From positions 1-8,797 of the forward strand of contig CAYJPK010000083.1 of the NCBI GenBank assembly GCA_964372035.1: a stretch of DNA of 8,797 nt, read 5' to 3'. Source of the DNA: CAYJPK01 sp964372035. GTDB lineage: Bacteria > Desulfobacterota > Desulfovibrionia > Desulfovibrionales > Desulfovibrionaceae. The notes beneath the pieces are model-generated. The model saw only the letters and a list, made by a program, of their open reading frames with translations. It was not told the origin of the DNA and did no database searches. The position numbers and the translations under genes are program-made. Positions 1-6,528 of the stretch are shown piece after piece. Position 1 is the stretch's first letter; every line of letters starts with the position of its first letter.

Positions 1-132
1 TAAGTAAGTTTATTTTAAAACTTGTAGAGTTTTTATTTTAGTTTTATTTTATAAGAAAAAATATAACAACGCAAAAACAATAAATAATTACGCATGCCTA
101 GCTAAAAAAACAACAAAAAAACAAGTTTTTTA
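1..132. other. AT-rich non-coding stretch
   Basis: I see no gene here; all frames are closed by stop codons at short intervals. The only structure is a weak inverted repeat at 17-33 (AAAACT and AGTTTT around a 5-base loop) followed by a short T run. It could be a weak terminator of a gene lying left of the window. With only six pairs, four of them A-T runs, this is tentative. Confidence 0.4.
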
Positions 133-161
133 TTGACAATACATTCAAAATTTTATATAAA
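133..161 (+). promoter_or_regulatory. Sigma70-type promoter of tRNA-Thr
   Basis: A perfect -35 box TTGACA (133-138) is followed after exactly 17 bases by TATAAA (156-161), five of six matches to the -10 consensus. Transcription would start near 168, about 7 bases before the mature tRNA 5' end at 175, leaving a very short leader for RNase P to remove. It is the best promoter match in the window, as expected for a stable RNA gene. Confidence 0.85.
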
Positions 162-174
162 AACCTTTCCTTAA

Positions 175-250
175 GCCTTTGTAGCTCAGTCGGCAGAGCG
201 CGTCCTTGGTAAGGACGAGGTCAGCAGTTCAATCCTGCTCAAAGGCTCCA
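175..250 (+). tRNA. trnT: tRNA-Thr (anticodon GGT)
   Basis: This is a complete 76-base cloverleaf. The acceptor stem GCCTTTG (175-181) pairs fully with CAAAGGC (240-246). The D arm is GCTC/GAGC. The anticodon stem CGTCC (201-205) pairs with GGACG (213-217) around the loop TTGGTAA, which places anticodon GGT at 208-210 and so reads ACC and ACT threonine codons. The variable loop is 218-222. The T arm is AGCAG/CTGCT around TTCAATC (228-234). The discriminator base is T247, and the CCA end (248-250) is encoded in the DNA. The gene has its own promoter and terminator, and no neighbouring tRNA is present, so it is probably a single-gene unit. Confidence 0.97.
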
Positions 251-276
251 CTTTTAAATTATTTTTTATCACATAT

Positions 277-303
277 AAAACTCAGATTTTTCTGAGTTTT
301 TTT
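277..303 (+). terminator. Intrinsic terminator after tRNA-Thr
   Basis: A perfect 10-bp inverted repeat, AAAACTCAGA (277-286) and TCTGAGTTTT (291-300), encloses a TTTT loop and runs into seven T residues (297-303). It lies 26 bases beyond the tRNA 3' end and is the natural end of that transcript. Confidence 0.85.
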
Positions 304-317
304 ATTTTTGTAATTAT

Positions 318-357
318 AAAAAAAGCCAGTCTAAAATGATAGATTCTGGCTTTTTTT
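318..357. terminator. Bidirectional intrinsic terminator between tRNA-Thr and the chemoreceptor gene
   Basis: GCCAG plus TCTA (325-333) pairs with TAGA plus CTGGC (340-350), with a two-T bulge on the right arm. The stem is flanked by an A run (318-324) on the left and a T run (351-358) on the right, so it has a U tract in either direction. It ends the leftward chemoreceptor gene, whose stop is at 382-384, and backs up the first terminator for rightward transcription from the tRNA gene. Confidence 0.85.
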
Positions 358-381
358 TGCGACTTTTATATACAGGCTTAA

Positions 382-2439
382 TTATTTATCATCACTTGCT
401 AAGTCAGCAATAATGGTATCAAGTTTCTTTGCTTGTTCAATAATACTATCGGTAATTTGAGTTGAAGAATTCATTCCAACAATCGTTTCATCAATGATAT
501 TTTCAACTTCTTTAACAGCTAAAGTGATTTCATCTGCTTGAACTAAAAGCTCACTAACTGCTGATGACAAATTACGAACCTGCATAGAGTTTTCTTCTGC
601 AAGTCCAACAATTAAACTAAGCGCTAGTCCTGAATCTTCTGCTAAGTTTGTTGCAGTCACAACTGCCGTGTAAGTTTCGTCCATAAGCGCATTGTTTTCT
701 TTCGCAACGCTTAAAACCCTGCCAATAACATTTGTAACATCGCTTGTAGCCGACATTGTTTTTTCAGCTAATTTACGAACTTCATCTGCAACTACAGCAA
801 ATCCACGCCCAGCATCGCCAGCCCTTGCAGCCTCAATTGCTGCATTAAGTGCTAGCAGATTTGTTTGATCTGCAATATCATTAATAGTATTGATAATACT
901 ACTAATTCCCTCTGTTTGTACCTGTAAATCATGCATAGTTTCTTGCATCTTACTTGAAATTTCATTTGCAGCATTATTAGCACTAATAACAGCTTTAACC
1001 TTATCTTGACCCTCTTGAGCAATTGAGCGAGCTTGATCTTCTTTTGCAACTGCTTGTTCTGTTGCGTGCATCATTTCTCTAAAGGTTTCAAGCATTTTAT
1101 CTATAGATACAACAGTTTCTTCTATTCGTGTACCTTGAGCCTTTGTACCATTTAGGACTTTTTTAGCCTCTGCACCAAGCATTGTAGTTGCATCATTTAA
1201 AGCAAGAGAAACATCAGCCGCATCATGAGCGCTTTGCCTACTTAAATCTAAAATATTATTAACTTTATTTTGTTGTAATTCACTTTCATGCTTAGCATTT
1301 TCTGCCTCTTGCATTTTAATTTTAATTTGCTCTGAAGCTTCGTGTGCTTGGAAAATTTGTTCACGCAAGGCTTTAATCATCGCACGAAGAGCATCAGCTA
1401 AAACGCCAATTTCGTCATTTCTTACAACATTTAGGTTTTTATCTAAATCACCCTTGCTAACTTGAGTTGCAAAATCAGCTGTTTCTTTTAATGGGCTAAC
1501 AATCCCACGCACAAAATAAAGACCAATAAGACAGCCTAAAATAGTCAAGACAAGTGAAAAAATTCCGCTTGCATACATAGCACTTGAAACATCTTCCATA
1601 AACTCATCTTCACTTGCTTCACTAATCAAATACCAATCTAAAATTGGTACAACCCTATTCATAAAATATCTAGTGTCGCCAGCTTCATCAATAACAAAGT
1701 CAATTTTTTCTGGATGATTAGACTTATTCCACCAGTCTTTATACTGCGGATATACATCGATCAATTTTTTATTTAAATTACTTGTATCTTCATGTAGCTT
1801 TATAATACCGTTAGGATCAACTAAAAAGGTTTTGCCCTCTTTTCCAAGCTTCATATTACTAAGCTCTCTAGCAAAATCCTTAATATCAATTGAGGCTGAT
1901 AAAAGTCCTGCAAACTTGCCATCTACCTCAACTCTTGTATTAATGAAAGCCTTTGAACCCCAAGTTGGATCGTTAACATATACTACAATATTAATATCTT
2001 CGCCACTATCACGAAAGCTTGCAAACCATGCATCTTTATCAGAAACTTTGTAGCTATAGTCACGCTTTCCATTTTGCAAATCAGTATATTGCTTTGTTTG
2101 GTTTGAAACAAAATTTGCACCAAGAGTTCCATATGACACTATAATATTTTCTAAAAGCCCATACATATCATCTAAGCCACTATCGTTTGGCTCACCATTT
2201 CTAATCCACTCATGAAATTTTTTATTATTTAAGATTAGCTCAAGACCTCGGCTAACTTCCATAATTTTATTATCCATTACTGATAAAATTTCATTCGACA
2301 TTGCAGGTAGTTGATCTTCAACTAAATTTTCTTTCATACTTTTTTGAAAGTAATAAGTATTTAAAATAATAGTTGAAGCTGCAATTAAAATTAATAACGC
2401 ACCGATTAGTAAGTTAAGCTTTTTTTCAATAGAAAACAT
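382..2439 (-). CDS. Methyl-accepting chemotaxis protein with dCache-like sensor domain
   Basis: This 685-residue transmembrane chemoreceptor would signal through CheW and CheA to the flagellar motor. Order of parts: TM helix 1 (about 8-31); a periplasmic region of about 250 residues (35-285) whose size and motifs (DAWF near 136-139, WGSKAFINTRV near 160-170, then FAGLLSASIDI) suggest a double Cache fold; TM helix 2 (about 290-310); HAMP (about 311-364); a coiled coil; and the cytoplasmic signalling domain. The signalling hairpin tip is unmistakable at about 515-561: DQTNLLALNAAIEAARAG, then GRGFAVVADEVRKLAEKT. The C-terminus (ASDDK) has no NWETF-type CheR/CheB tether. The start is ATG with AAGGAG (2445-2450 on the minus strand) five bases upstream. 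It is a single-gene unit bounded by terminators. The sensor fold is inferred and the ligand is unknown. Confidence 0.95.
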   Translation of the reverse strand: MFSIEKKLNLLIGALLILIAASTIILNTYYFQKSMKENLVEDQLPAMSNEILSVMDNKIMEVSRGLELILNNKKFHEWIRNGEPNDSGLDDMYGLLENIIVSYGTLGANFVSNQTKQYTDLQNGKRDYSYKVSDKDAWFASFRDSGEDINIVVYVNDPTWGSKAFINTRVEVDGKFAGLLSASIDIKDFARELSNMKLGKEGKTFLVDPNGIIKLHEDTSNLNKKLIDVYPQYKDWWNKSNHPEKIDFVIDEAGDTRYFMNRVVPILDWYLISEASEDEFMEDVSSAMYASGIFSLVLTILGCLIGLYFVRGIVSPLKETADFATQVSKGDLDKNLNVVRNDEIGVLADALRAMIKALREQIFQAHEASEQIKIKMQEAENAKHESELQQNKVNNILDLSRQSAHDAADVSLALNDATTMLGAEAKKVLNGTKAQGTRIEETVVSIDKMLETFREMMHATEQAVAKEDQARSIAQEGQDKVKAVISANNAANEISSKMQETMHDLQVQTEGISSIINTINDIADQTNLLALNAAIEAARAGDAGRGFAVVADEVRKLAEKTMSATSDVTNVIGRVLSVAKENNALMDETYTAVVTATNLAEDSGLALSLIVGLAEENSMQVRNLSSAVSELLVQADEITLAVKEVENIIDETIVGMNSSTQITDSIIEQAKKLDTIIADLASDDK

Positions 2440-2491
2440 ATTGTCTCCTTTTTATAGTATGTTAAGCGAAAATATATTAATTTATTTTAAA

Positions 2492-2519
2492 ATTTTATTC
2501 TTTTTTGAAAATATTGCAA
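2492..2519 (-). promoter_or_regulatory. Candidate promoter of the chemoreceptor gene
   Basis: On the minus strand, TTGCAA (2514-2519) is separated by 16 bases from TAAAAT (2492-2497), four and five of six matches to the sigma70 boxes. This implies a start near 2485 and a leader of about 45 bases to the ATG. No sigma28 flagellar-type promoter (TAAA with GCCGATAA) was seen. The surroundings are very AT-rich, so chance -10-like hexamers are common. Confidence 0.4.
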
Positions 2520-2533
2520 GTCTTTAGAAAACA

Positions 2534-2578
2534 CAAAAAAACTGCACAGTTACATTAAAAAACGTAAACTGTGCAGTT
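2534..2578 (-). terminator. Intrinsic terminator of the AsmA-family gene
   Basis: A perfect 12-bp stem, AACTGCACAGTT (2540-2551) with AACTGTGCAGTT (2567-2578), is partly extended towards the loop by TACATT/AACGTA. On the minus strand it is followed by a T run (2535-2540). It begins 22 bases after the stop of the leftward AsmA-family gene. There is no T run on the right side, so it works leftward only and separates that gene from the chemoreceptor gene. Confidence 0.88.
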
Positions 2579-2600
2579 AAATTGTTTGCCTAAGCTAAGT

Positions 2601-4253
2601 TTAAAAACCAAATTTCTTCAAAAGAGATTTTCCTGATTCTTTTAATTTATCAAGATTTTCTTTGGTATCACCACCTTTTAGGATATTAACCCCACTATCC
2701 AAAGCATCTTTTAAAAGACCTTCAACTGGTTTTTCTTCTATCCTGTAAATAGGTTTTGAAATTGTACCTTCTATTAAGAGTGGCATTTGTAAACCCGCAA
2801 AATTGCTGTTTATAGCCATATTTATTGATTCATCATTTAAATTAACCTCACCACTACCACTGGACTGGCTAATTTTGCTATTTGCTATTAAAGGATTAAT
2901 TACTAAAACTCCATTTTTTGCGTTAATCACGCTTGTTATTTCAGTAAAATCAATTTCCTTATCCTTTAAAATAGCCTGCGCAAGCTCTGGTAAAACTTTT
3001 GTGCTAACTTTTGCTTTACCATTAATTTGCGTTACACCATTTAAGCTCTGCTTAATGCTCGCTTCATCTTGCCCTGCAAAATCAAGCTGTGATGTGATGG
3101 AAATATTACCACTTACATCTTTATTATTCGCTAATTCTTCTAGAGCCTTAGCTACATTTAAGTCAGTAATTGTTAGCTCTAATTTATGCTTTAAGTCATT
3201 TAAACTAGAATTAAATTTAAGGTTAGATTTTGCATCATAAATCACAAAAGAGCATGGCTCAATATTAAGTTTATCAGCATTTGTATTTAGCTTTGCACTT
3301 ATGTTTGAAATATTGATTTTATCTACTTGTAATTCAGCTATTGTGATATTGGCATTAACATTTGGAAGTATAATGTTTGATGCTTTTTTTTGTGCATGAG
3401 TCTTAACATCAGAAAGCTTAGCATTTGAATCCTGCATTTTTTGTGAAGAATTCTGAGCTGTTGGCTCTGCTGATTTTTCAACTAAGTACTTGTTAATATT
3501 TAAAGTTCCAAAATTTAAATTTGTATCGACACTTAAAACAGCAGCTTTAGGCATATTTATCGAAATATCACCGTCAAAGCTTGTATCATCTAATTTTCCT
3601 TTTAAATTCGTGAGCTTATAACTATCACCTAAGATATGAATATTTCCGCCAAACTCTACGTTAAAATCCATATTTTCAACTGAACTTGCCTTAATGGCAC
3701 TTGCCAAACTAAAACTTGCTGTTTTGTCAAACTCAAAATCATTAATAGTAAAATTCAAATTCGACAAATCAATGTTTTGTTCTTTTTGAATGACTTTAAC
3801 AGTTCCATTTACAATATTTAACTCTTTAAGTGATAAGGCATTTATAAAATTACTGCCAGCAGTGCTTTGTCCAACTGACTTGATTTCAGAAGAGCTAAGG
3901 ACCTGTTTTTTATTGTTTTCATTATAAATTATTGTTGGTGTATCTACAACAATACCCTCAATCTTAACCTCTTGTTGAATTAACGGCAAAAGCTCAAGTT
4001 TAACACTGACCATCTTAAATGCCAAACTTAATTCATCTTTTTCGCTTCCCCATGAGCCATTTTCTAAGTTTAGGCTGATTTTAGGCAAAAAAGAAATTGA
4101 CGTTTTTTCAAGCATCATTTGCTTGCCTGTCGCTTTTTCCACACTCGCTTTAACAGCATCATTTATTAAATGTAAATTGTTTTGTAAGTAAAAATAAGCA
4201 CCTACCAATACAATTAACGAAAAAAAAGACAAAGTAAAAATAACTTTTTTCAT
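2601..4253 (-). CDS. AsmA-family envelope protein
   Basis: This 550-residue protein is probably anchored in the inner membrane with its bulk in the periplasm. An N-terminal signal anchor (about 4-24, after MKK) is followed by the typical AsmA opening (about 28-115: INDAVKASVEKATGK, then FLPKISLNLENGSWG and LPLIQQEVKIEGIVVDTPTI). The middle is beta-rich with a polar linker near 260-295 (SAEPTAQNSSQK). The C-terminal AsmA region (about 355-505) includes SGNISITSQLDFAGQ and the SLNGVTQINGKAKV stretch. Family members form long beta-groove proteins linked to lipid transport and outer-membrane assembly; the role of this one is inferred. It is somewhat shorter than E. coli AsmA (about 617). The start is ATG with GGAG (4259-4262, minus strand) five bases upstream. 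It stands alone, divergent from cobQ. Confidence 0.85.
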   Translation of the reverse strand: MKKVIFTLSFFSLIVLVGAYFYLQNNLHLINDAVKASVEKATGKQMMLEKTSISFLPKISLNLENGSWGSEKDELSLAFKMVSVKLELLPLIQQEVKIEGIVVDTPTIIYNENNKKQVLSSSEIKSVGQSTAGSNFINALSLKELNIVNGTVKVIQKEQNIDLSNLNFTINDFEFDKTASFSLASAIKASSVENMDFNVEFGGNIHILGDSYKLTNLKGKLDDTSFDGDISINMPKAAVLSVDTNLNFGTLNINKYLVEKSAEPTAQNSSQKMQDSNAKLSDVKTHAQKKASNIILPNVNANITIAELQVDKINISNISAKLNTNADKLNIEPCSFVIYDAKSNLKFNSSLNDLKHKLELTITDLNVAKALEELANNKDVSGNISITSQLDFAGQDEASIKQSLNGVTQINGKAKVSTKVLPELAQAILKDKEIDFTEITSVINAKNGVLVINPLIANSKISQSSGSGEVNLNDESINMAINSNFAGLQMPLLIEGTISKPIYRIEEKPVEGLLKDALDSGVNILKGGDTKENLDKLKESGKSLLKKFGF

Positions 4254-4334
4254 GTTTACTCCAAAAACATATAATATTCTAGCTAGTCGACGCTTAAAAA
4301 GTCATTTTCAATGTCTTTTTCATCATCGACAAGC

Positions 4335-4363
4335 TATATACGACATAAAAAAACTAAGAGCAA
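4335..4363 (-). promoter_or_regulatory. Candidate promoter of the AsmA-family gene
   Basis: On the minus strand TTGCTC (4358-4363) is followed after exactly 17 bases by TATATA (4335-4340). The predicted start is near 4328, giving a leader of about 75 bases. The -35 matches only the TTG part well. It lies in the divergent spacer and close to the cobQ promoter candidates, so the two directions could interfere or share a regulator. Confidence 0.35.
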
Positions 4364-4378
4364 GTTAATTTTATTCTA

Positions 4379-4426
4379 TTTACAACTTCGTTCAATTATA
4401 ATATATCTTCGATTGAAATTTATAAT
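4379..4426 (+). promoter_or_regulatory. Candidate promoter region of cobQ
   Basis: TTTACA (4379-4384) is placed 17 bases from TATATC (4402-4407). Two perfect TATAAT hexamers, 4397-4402 and 4421-4426, lie in the same stretch but lack a good -35 at normal spacing. Use of the second would start transcription only a few bases before the cobQ ATG at 4438. No B12-box sequence or folded leader typical of a cobalamin riboswitch was seen, and there is little room for one. Confidence 0.35.
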
Positions 4427-4437
4427 AGTTGGTATTT

Positions 4438-5916
4438 ATGAAAAAAACTCCGTCACTTATGGTACAAGGTACTGCCTCTGATGTTGGCAAAAGCTTGTTT
4501 ACTGCTGCGCTTTGTCGTATTTTTGTGCAAGATGGCTATAAGGTTGCACCTTTTAAATCACAAAACATGGCGCTTAATTCCTGTGTAGTGCTTGATAAGA
4601 ACGGCAATGGGCTTGAAATGGGTCGTGCTCAAGCCTTGCAAGCAACTGCCGCAAAAATCCTACCAGATGTACGCATGAATCCAATACTATTGAAGCCCAC
4701 TTCTGACCAAGGTTCTCAAGTTGTACTTATGGGTAAGGCACTTGGTACAATGAAAGCTCGTGAATATTTTAAATTTAAAAAAGAAGCCTTTAAAGAAGTC
4801 TGTGCGGCTTATGATGATTTAAGTAGTGAATATGATTTAGTAATATTAGAAGGAGCAGGTAGCCCTGCTGAAATTAATCTTAAAAAATATGATATTGTTA
4901 ATATGACAATGGCTAAGCATGCAAATTCTAAGGTTCTTTTAGTTGGCGACATAGACCGTGGAGGAGTTTTTGCTTCATTTGTCGGCACACTTGCTCTACT
5001 AGATGATGAGGAGCGTGAAAGAGTTTGTGGATTAATCATTAATAAGTTTCGTGGAGATGCAAGCTTTTTAACTGATGCTCTAGATTTCATGAAGAAATAT
5101 AAACCTGTTCTTGGTGTAGTTAATTATGTTCCAAATTTAAACTTACCAAGTGAAGATAGCCTTAGCTACAGAATTTTCCCAAGCAAAACATATATTCCTA
5201 GTGAGCATTTAGATATTGCAATCATCGAACTTCCTAAAACAAGCAATTTCACGGACTTTGATGCTCTTGAAATGGAGCCAGATACAAATTTACGTAAAGT
5301 AAATGATATAATTAAGCTTGGAAGACCTGATATTATAATAATTCCAGGTAGTAAGAACACAATAGCAGATTTAACTTGGCTAAAAAAAGTTGGTCTTTAC
5401 AGCAAAATATTAGAACTTTATAAAGAAGGTGTCACTATAATAGGTATTTGTGGTGGTTTGCAAATGCTTGGCAAAAAGGTTTGTGACCCTCTTCACCTTG
5501 AGCAAGGCGGTGAAATTGAAGGCTTTAGCCTGCTTGATATTGAAACAGAACTAGCAAAAGATAAGATTTTACGTCAAACTATTGCTAAGTCAGTTTGTAA
5601 AAGCGAATGCGCTAAGGGCTATGAAATCCACCATGGTATGACAAATACCAACAATCCAAATCAAATCTATCTTACTGATGATAATGATAATATTCTAGCG
5701 TTTAAAAGTGAAGACAATAAGGTTATTGCTACATATTTACATGGATTTTTTGATGACGATAATTTTAGACGAAATCTTTTAAACAAAATCAGAGTGCAAA
5801 AAAACATGCCGGAAATAAAAACTATAAGCTCATACGACCTTGAACCTGCACTTGATAAGCTTGCCGATGTCGTTAGAGCTAGCGTAAATATTGATTTTTT
5901 AAAAAATCTGACATAA
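4438..5916 (+). CDS. cobQ: Cobyric acid synthase (adenosylcobyric acid synthase, glutamine-hydrolysing)
   Basis: CobQ/CbiP performs the ATP- and glutamine-dependent amidation of four side chains (b, d, e, g) of adenosylcobyrinic acid a,c-diamide during cobalamin synthesis. In the 492-residue protein the N-terminal synthetase domain shows a P-loop-like GTASDVGKS (11-19), then APFKSQNMALNS (37-48) and the MGRAQALQA segment near 61-69. GDIDRGGVFASF lies near 170-181. The C-terminal class I glutamine amidotransferase domain has nucleophile Cys338 in GICGGLQMLG, with YEIHHG (395-400) and His435 in TYLHGFF. The length is normal. ATG 4438 is preferred because family members begin just before the P-loop. 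An in-frame TTG at 4429 would add three residues, and neither start has a clear Shine-Dalgarno sequence. No other cob or cbi gene is in view. Confidence 0.96.
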   Translation: MKKTPSLMVQGTASDVGKSLFTAALCRIFVQDGYKVAPFKSQNMALNSCVVLDKNGNGLEMGRAQALQATAAKILPDVRMNPILLKPTSDQGSQVVLMGKALGTMKAREYFKFKKEAFKEVCAAYDDLSSEYDLVILEGAGSPAEINLKKYDIVNMTMAKHANSKVLLVGDIDRGGVFASFVGTLALLDDEERERVCGLIINKFRGDASFLTDALDFMKKYKPVLGVVNYVPNLNLPSEDSLSYRIFPSKTYIPSEHLDIAIIELPKTSNFTDFDALEMEPDTNLRKVNDIIKLGRPDIIIIPGSKNTIADLTWLKKVGLYSKILELYKEGVTIIGICGGLQMLGKKVCDPLHLEQGGEIEGFSLLDIETELAKDKILRQTIAKSVCKSECAKGYEIHHGMTNTNNPNQIYLTDDNDNILAFKSEDNKVIATYLHGFFDDDNFRRNLLNKIRVQKNMPEIKTISSYDLEPALDKLADVVRASVNIDFLKNLT

Positions 5917-6007
5917 TGTTTTTTTGGCGTATAAAACATCATATAATTCAAAGACTTAAGTTCGTATATTTAAAAAAAAACATGTAATTTTAGCCCCTTA
6001 TAAAAGC

Positions 6008-6036
6008 TTGCTTTTTTTATGCTGCTATGCTAAAAA
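6008..6036 (+). promoter_or_regulatory. Candidate extended -10 promoter of dsrC
   Basis: TTGCTT (6008-6013) and TAAAAA (6031-6036) are separated by 17 bases. The sequence TATGC directly before the -10 gives the TG of an extended -10 element. The predicted start is near 6043, leaving a leader of about 30 bases that contains the strong ribosome binding site. A separate, strong dsrC promoter would fit the high abundance usual for DsrC, but this site is read from sequence only. Confidence 0.4.
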
Positions 6037-6063
6037 AATTTTCAGACAATATGATTATATTTC

Positions 6064-6068
6064 GGAGG
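6064..6068 (+). promoter_or_regulatory. Ribosome binding site that fixes the dsrC start
   Basis: GGAGG (6064-6068) lies five bases before ATG 6074. It decides against the longer in-frame reading from ATG 6008, which would add 22 residues that do not resemble DsrC and would place this strong Shine-Dalgarno inside the coding region. Confidence 0.85.
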
Positions 6069-6073
6069 GCAGC

Positions 6074-6391
6074 ATGACTGAAGTGAGTTTCAAAGGAAGT
6101 TCTTTTGAAGTTGATGATGACGGCTTCTTATTGCGTTTTGAGGATTGGTCCGAGGACTGGGTTGAGCTTGTTAAAGATTCCGAAGGCATTGCTGAAATTA
6201 CTGCGGAACACAAAGAGATAATTGAGTATTTACAAGAATATTACAAAAGAAATAATATTGCGCCAATGGTTCGTATGATTTCTAAAAATACTGGTTATAA
6301 ATTAAAAGAAATTTACGAATTATTTCCATCTGGACCTGGCAAAGGTGCATGTAAAATGGCTGGTTTACCTAAACCAACTGGCTGTGTATAA
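6074..6391 (+). CDS. dsrC: DsrC, sulfur-carrier partner of dissimilatory sulfite reductase
   Basis: DsrC is a small cytoplasmic protein. In sulfite reducers it takes up sulfur from the DsrAB reaction as a trisulfide between its two C-terminal cysteines, and the trisulfide is then reduced through DsrMKJOP. The 105-residue product opens MTEVSFKGSSFEVDDDGFLL, has the APMVRMISKNTGYKLKEIYELFP helix-turn segment (about 63-85), and ends in the flexible arm GPGKGACKMAGLPKPTGCV. Both functional cysteines are present, Cys93 and the penultimate Cys104, spaced as in true DsrC. TusE-type and other DsrC-like homologues may lack Cys93. It closely resembles Desulfovibrio DsrC from memory. It stands apart from dsrAB, as is common in Desulfovibrio, and appears to have its own promoter. 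Confidence 0.97.
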   Translation: MTEVSFKGSSFEVDDDGFLLRFEDWSEDWVELVKDSEGIAEITAEHKEIIEYLQEYYKRNNIAPMVRMISKNTGYKLKEIYELFPSGPGKGACKMAGLPKPTGCV

Positions 6392-6392
6392 T
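6364..6392 (+). promoter_or_regulatory. Promoter-like sequence inside the 3' end of dsrC
   Basis: TTTACC (6364-6369) is followed after exactly 17 bases by a perfect TATAAT (6387-6392) that spans the last dsrC codon and stop. Transcription would begin near 6398-6400, at or within the GGAG preceding a short ORF. It is the best candidate promoter upstream of pyrB on this strand. The -35 part encodes the conserved C-terminal arm of DsrC, so its match may be a by-product of coding. Confidence 0.45.
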
Positions 6393-6409
6393 ATAACGGA
6401 GTTGTGCAA

Positions 6410-6484
6410 GTGGTTAATTATTTTAAAGAAGTAAGCAAATCATTTACTCTTAATTCTTTACATATTATATTTAAGAATTGTTAA
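6410..6484 (+). CDS. Possible 24-codon leader or small protein ORF upstream of pyrB
   Basis: A GTG start at 6410 lies eight bases after GGAG (6398-6401), and the frame runs 24 codons to tandem in-frame stops TAATAA (6482-6487). The product begins MVNYFKEVSKSF and ends IIFKNC, with no domain I recognise. Its stop is seven bases before the terminator stem that precedes pyrB, so a ribosome at the stop could reach the base of that stem. An in-frame GTG at 6404 is too close to the Shine-Dalgarno. It may be a translated leader peptide for pyrBC, a small protein in the dsrC transcript, or chance in AT-rich DNA. The distance to dsrC's stop is 18 bases. Confidence 0.3.
   Translation: MVNYFKEVSKSFTLNSLHIIFKNC
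6452..6479 (+). other. Small hairpin followed by a U-rich stretch, possible pause site
   Basis: AATTCTT (6452-6458) can pair with AAGAATT (6473-6479) across a 14-base AT-only loop apart from one C. The RNA downstream to 6491 is rich in U and A. In an attenuator such a hairpin with U-rich flank would be a place for polymerase to pause when UTP is low. The stem is only seven pairs with two G-C, so it is weak. Confidence 0.25.
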
Positions 6485-6491
6485 TAATTTT

Positions 6492-6528
6492 AAGCCCGAC
6501 TACTTTCTATGAGTGTTCGGGCTTTTTT
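6492..6528 (+). terminator. Intrinsic terminator between dsrC and pyrB
   Basis: AAGCCCGA (6492-6499) pairs perfectly with TCGGGCTT (6517-6524), and ACT/AGT can extend the stem past one mismatch and a G-T pair. A run of six T residues follows (6523-6528). It is about 100 bases after dsrC and 32 bases before pyrB. It could simply end dsrC, or act as a conditional terminator in a pyrBC leader, because no good promoter was found between it and pyrB. Confidence 0.88.

Noticed and set aside
2803..3240. 145-codon open frame on the plus strand inside the AsmA-family gene
   Set aside because: It is a shadow of the AsmA-family coding sequence, with a low-complexity hydrophobic product and no ribosome site or family resemblance.
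4254..4437. Cobalamin riboswitch ahead of cobQ
   Set aside because: No B12-box-like conserved core is visible, and the spacer is too short to hold the usual roughly 200-base element together with a promoter.
5916..5939. Inverted repeat ATGTTTT / AAAACAT just after the cobQ stop, considered as a terminator
   Set aside because: The stem is seven mostly A-T pairs with a 10-base loop and no T run after it, so it does not look like an intrinsic terminator. How cobQ transcription ends is unclear.
5667..5951. 94-codon open frame on the minus strand over the 3' end of cobQ
   Set aside because: It lies opposite well-conserved cobQ coding sequence, and its product shows no recognisable motif, so it is treated as a shadow.
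6008..6073. In-frame N-terminal extension of dsrC from ATG 6008, adding 22 residues
   Set aside because: The extension does not resemble DsrC, the promoter candidate lies inside it, and a strong GGAGG sits at the right distance from ATG 6074, which gives the family's normal 105 residues.
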